Shown one piece after another: positions 5,860 through 7,793 of a stretch of 7,793 nt of DNA (position 1 is its first letter; each line of letters begins with the position of its first letter). Below the pieces are notes generated by a model that saw only the letters and a program-made list of their open reading frames with translations, was not told the origin of the DNA and did not search any database. The stretch lies in assembly GCA_050010135.1 (NCBI GenBank), contig JBEKLP010000096.1:1-7793 (forward strand), read 5' to 3'. The position numbers and the translations under genes were made by a program. This DNA is from FEN-1073 sp050010135. Lineage in GTDB: Bacteria; Chloroflexota; Anaerolineae; Anaerolineales; RBG-16-64-43.

Positions 5860-7491
5860 ATGAAAAAAACCGTCACGGAAAAAATGGGTTCGGCAGAACG
5901 AATCCCGCTTCTCGTCCCCGCGGTTTCCCAACGGCTGCAGCCGATGAATAATTTGCACCACATGAATATCCGTCGTCTGCGGATCGCGCGGTTAAGCGCC
6001 GGGGGAATCCTGGCCGTTGTGCTTGGATTGTCGGCCTGCGTTCCGGCAGCAAATTCCGTTCCCCTTACTCCCTCGGGTTCAGCGCTTCCATCGCGCTCCG
6101 TGTCGGTCGCACAACCTACGCCGCTTCCCACCCGCGAGCAAATCGAACCCGGTCAACTGGTGGAGTACCGCGCGCAATCGGGGGATACGCTGGAAGCGAT
6201 TGCCGCACACTTCCATACCACCGCCGACGATATCCGCAAGAATAATTCCGGACTCCCGCTGAAGACGACCACGCTCACCCCCGGCTTGGTGCTTCAGGTC
6301 CCGATTTATCCGGCCCCTTTCACCGGCACGCCGTTCCAGATGCTCCCCGACAGCGAAGTGGTAGCCGGACCCGCCGTACCGGGTTTTGACGGGAAAGCTT
6401 TTGTGGATTCTCATCCCGGTTATCTGAAGGACTTCACCGAATACGCCTTTGACCAAACCCTATCCGGTTGGGAGGACGTGCAGATCGTCGCCCGCGACTT
6501 CTCCGTTAACCCCCGAATCCTGCTGGCGCTGTTGGAATATCGCGCGCAAGCTTTAACCCGCAACGATCAGAGCGATGAGGTAAAAGCGCTCCCGCTCCAA
6601 AACGCCGATTACACTGCTTACGGTCTTGCGCTGCAGGTATCCCTTGCGGCGGGAAAATTGAACGAGGGCTACTACGGCTGGCGGACGGGACAGCTTGAGG
6701 AAATCGAGTTGGCCGACGGACGGATTACCCGGCCGGATCCTTGGCAGAATCCGGGCACGGTCGCCGTGCAATATCTGTTGGCTCAATGGTTCGGCCAGGA
6801 GCAGTTCGACCGGGCCGTCAGCCCGGACGGATTTATCCAAACCTACCGGAATCTTTTTGGCGATCCGTTTTCCTATTCAGTGCAGCTCATGCCGGGCGAT
6901 TTGCAGCAGCCGAAAATGCAACTGCCCATCGAACCGGGAAAAATCTGGGTTTTTACCGGCGGACCGCATCCGGTATGGGGGGATGGGCTTCCCTGGGCGG
7001 CGATCGATTTTGCGCCGCCCGCGGTCAAACACGGGTGCCAGGACAGCCCCGAGTGGGTGACCGCGGTTGCTCCGGGGGTCGTCGCCCGCAGCGGCCCGGC
7101 AACCGTGGTGCTGGATCTGGATATGGACGGAATTGAGAATACCGGCTGGACGTTTCTGTATTACCATCTCGCGGATCAGGATCGGGTGGCCCAGGGGATT
7201 CGTTTGAAGGCCGGGGATCGCATCGGACATCCATCCTGCGAAGGCGGCCGGGCAACGGGGACCAACCTGCACATTGCCAGGCGGTACAACGGAGAATGGA
7301 TTTCTGCGGCCGGACCATTGGCCTTCGACCTGAGCGATTGGATCGCGGGCTCGGGCGACAGCCCATACCAGGGAACCCTCTCGTATTATTTGGAATCCGT
7401 CCTGCACGCCTGCGACTGCGTCACCTCGAATAACCAAATCTCGCTGGCTCCCCCGGAACTACCCACACCGACAGAGAATTCTTCCCCATAG
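5860..7491 (+). CDS. LysM-M23 family lipoprotein with altered HxH motif (copy 3 of 3)
   Basis: A 543-residue paralogue of the two preceding genes. The lipobox is canonical (LSAC, C60). LysM lies at ~101-148 (YRAQSGDTLEAIAAHFHTT), the central region at ~158-340 (FSVNPRILLALLEYRAQ, E226) and the M23 domain at ~360-495. There GGPH (H370), IDFAP (D383), LYYHLA (H436) and the final zinc-ligand histidine (H471) are kept, but the first histidine of HxH is N469 (codon AAC at 7264-7266). In LasA-type enzymes this residue is catalytic, so the copy may be weakly active or a non-enzymatic wall binder. The central region also lacks the GW that follows the glutamate in copies 1 and 2. C393/C460 and a CDC motif (C518, C520) are present; a Pro/Thr-rich tail ends the protein. 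It starts 14 bp after copy 2. The ATG at 5860 gives a long 34-residue lead; the ATG at 5962 would give a standard 26-residue signal peptide, though neither has a convincing Shine-Dalgarno. Confidence 0.86.
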   Translation: MKKTVTEKMGSAERIPLLVPAVSQRLQPMNNLHHMNIRRLRIARLSAGGILAVVLGLSACVPAANSVPLTPSGSALPSRSVSVAQPTPLPTREQIEPGQLVEYRAQSGDTLEAIAAHFHTTADDIRKNNSGLPLKTTTLTPGLVLQVPIYPAPFTGTPFQMLPDSEVVAGPAVPGFDGKAFVDSHPGYLKDFTEYAFDQTLSGWEDVQIVARDFSVNPRILLALLEYRAQALTRNDQSDEVKALPLQNADYTAYGLALQVSLAAGKLNEGYYGWRTGQLEEIELADGRITRPDPWQNPGTVAVQYLLAQWFGQEQFDRAVSPDGFIQTYRNLFGDPFSYSVQLMPGDLQQPKMQLPIEPGKIWVFTGGPHPVWGDGLPWAAIDFAPPAVKHGCQDSPEWVTAVAPGVVARSGPATVVLDLDMDGIENTGWTFLYYHLADQDRVAQGIRLKAGDRIGHPSCEGGRATGTNLHIARRYNGEWISAAGPLAFDLSDWIAGSGDSPYQGTLSYYLESVLHACDCVTSNNQISLAPPELPTPTENSSP

Positions 7492-7655
7492 GATATTATC
7501 TTTGACGTGCCTTTGCGCAACGGAACGAGCAAGGTAAATCGGTTTTAAGCAGCCGCGAACAAGACATCAGTCTATTCAAGCTTAGCGCCAAGCAAGCAGA
7601 AGACTTCCGGTCCGGGTTCTCCATCGCAAGGGGCGAACTGTCCAAGGTTTCATGT
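7492..7655. other. Intergenic region with no convincing gene
   Basis: Between the end of the lipoprotein operon and the rnpB promoter I find no credible coding frame, tRNA or repeat. A weak imperfect hairpin (7510-7534) is present, but it has no adjoining T-run and is not a convincing terminator. Confidence 0.5.
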
Positions 7656-7661
7656 TATAGT
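7653..7661 (+). promoter_or_regulatory. Extended -10 promoter of rnpB
   Basis: TGTTATAGT (7653-7661) combines a TGn extension with TATAGT, matching five of six -10 positions. It predicts transcription start around 7668, a few bases before the expected RNase P RNA 5' end. I see no good -35 hexamer at 15-18 bases upstream, consistent with an extended -10 promoter. Confidence 0.55.
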
Positions 7662-7668
7662 AATCGGG

Positions 7669-7793
7669 GTATCCAAGTCGACCGGGCGATCGCGATTCCG
7701 ATCATGGGATCGAGGAAAGTCCGCGCTCCATAGAGCACGACGCCGGGTAACACCCAGGGCGGGGCGACCTGCCGGACCAGGGCCACAGAGAAG
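7669..7793 (+). ncRNA. rnpB: RNase P RNA (rnpB), 5' part
   Basis: This is the catalytic RNA of ribonuclease P, which removes 5' leaders from pre-tRNAs. The near-invariant core GAGGAAAGTCCGCGCTCC lies at 7712-7729, followed by ATAGAGCA, the GGGTAACACCCAGG helix and GACCAGGGCCACAGAGA (ACAGAGA at 7785-7791), the conserved order of a bacterial type A RNase P RNA. The 5' end is set approximately from the promoter at 7653-7661; homology to other rnpB genes would allow it to begin as late as ~7675. The segment before the core is shorter than in E. coli, suggesting a reduced P3 helix. The 3' two thirds lie outside the window. Confidence 0.95.

Noticed and set aside
2697..7491. Recent duplication or recombination hot spot among the three lipoprotein genes
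   Set aside because: By eye the copies share motifs but no long near-identical DNA stretches, so the duplication is ancient rather than recent.
7510..7534. Possible terminator hairpin after copy 3
   Set aside because: The stem (CCTTTGC/GCAAGG) is short and bulged and has no T-run directly after it; a four-T stretch lies eight bases further on.
7496..7624. A 42-codon minus-strand open frame between copy 3 and rnpB
   Set aside because: No Shine-Dalgarno, no recognisable motif and unremarkable composition; too weak to call.

Overview
The window looks like chromosomal DNA from a member of the Chloroflexota, most likely Anaerolineae. This is an inference from gene content: lipoproteins with Pro/Thr-rich linkers followed by LysM and M23 domains, a four-cysteine L28, an Asp23/FakA/DegV cluster and a type A RNase P RNA. 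Composition is moderately GC-rich throughout. I see no mobile element, CRISPR array or tRNA.

Left part (1-2239, minus strand): an operon read leftwards, asp23-like gene -> fakA (DhaL/YloV family) -> DegV-family gene (5' part only, cut by the window edge). FakA and DegV-type FakB proteins together form the fatty-acid kinase that phosphorylates bound fatty acids for phospholipid synthesis. The Asp23-like protein is a small partner of unknown exact role, found beside fakA in many bacteria.

Middle (2240-2610): a divergent control region separates asp23 from rpmB (ribosomal protein L28, plus strand). It holds a reasonable rpmB promoter, a weaker overlapping promoter candidate for asp23, and a perfect 7-bp inverted repeat around the rpmB Shine-Dalgarno. 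A strong intrinsic terminator follows rpmB. The rpmB / asp23 / fakA arrangement is also known from Bacillus subtilis (rpmB, yloU, yloV).

Right part (2697-7491, plus strand): three consecutive, strongly diverged paralogous lipoprotein genes. Each encodes a lipobox signal peptide, a Pro/Thr-rich linker, one LysM domain, an uncharacterised helical central region of about 190 residues, and a C-terminal M23 metallopeptidase domain of the LasA/beta-lytic spacing type. The first two overlap and the third follows after 14 bp, so they probably form one operon for secreted, lipid-anchored cell-wall hydrolases. The third copy has lost the first histidine of the HxH motif. The central region has features suggestive of a lysozyme-like fold, so this is the most interesting system here: possible two-headed wall hydrolases, one of them perhaps a catalytically altered partner.

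Far right (7492-7793): about 180 bp without a convincing gene, then an extended -10 promoter and the 5' portion of rnpB (RNase P RNA), cut by the window edge.
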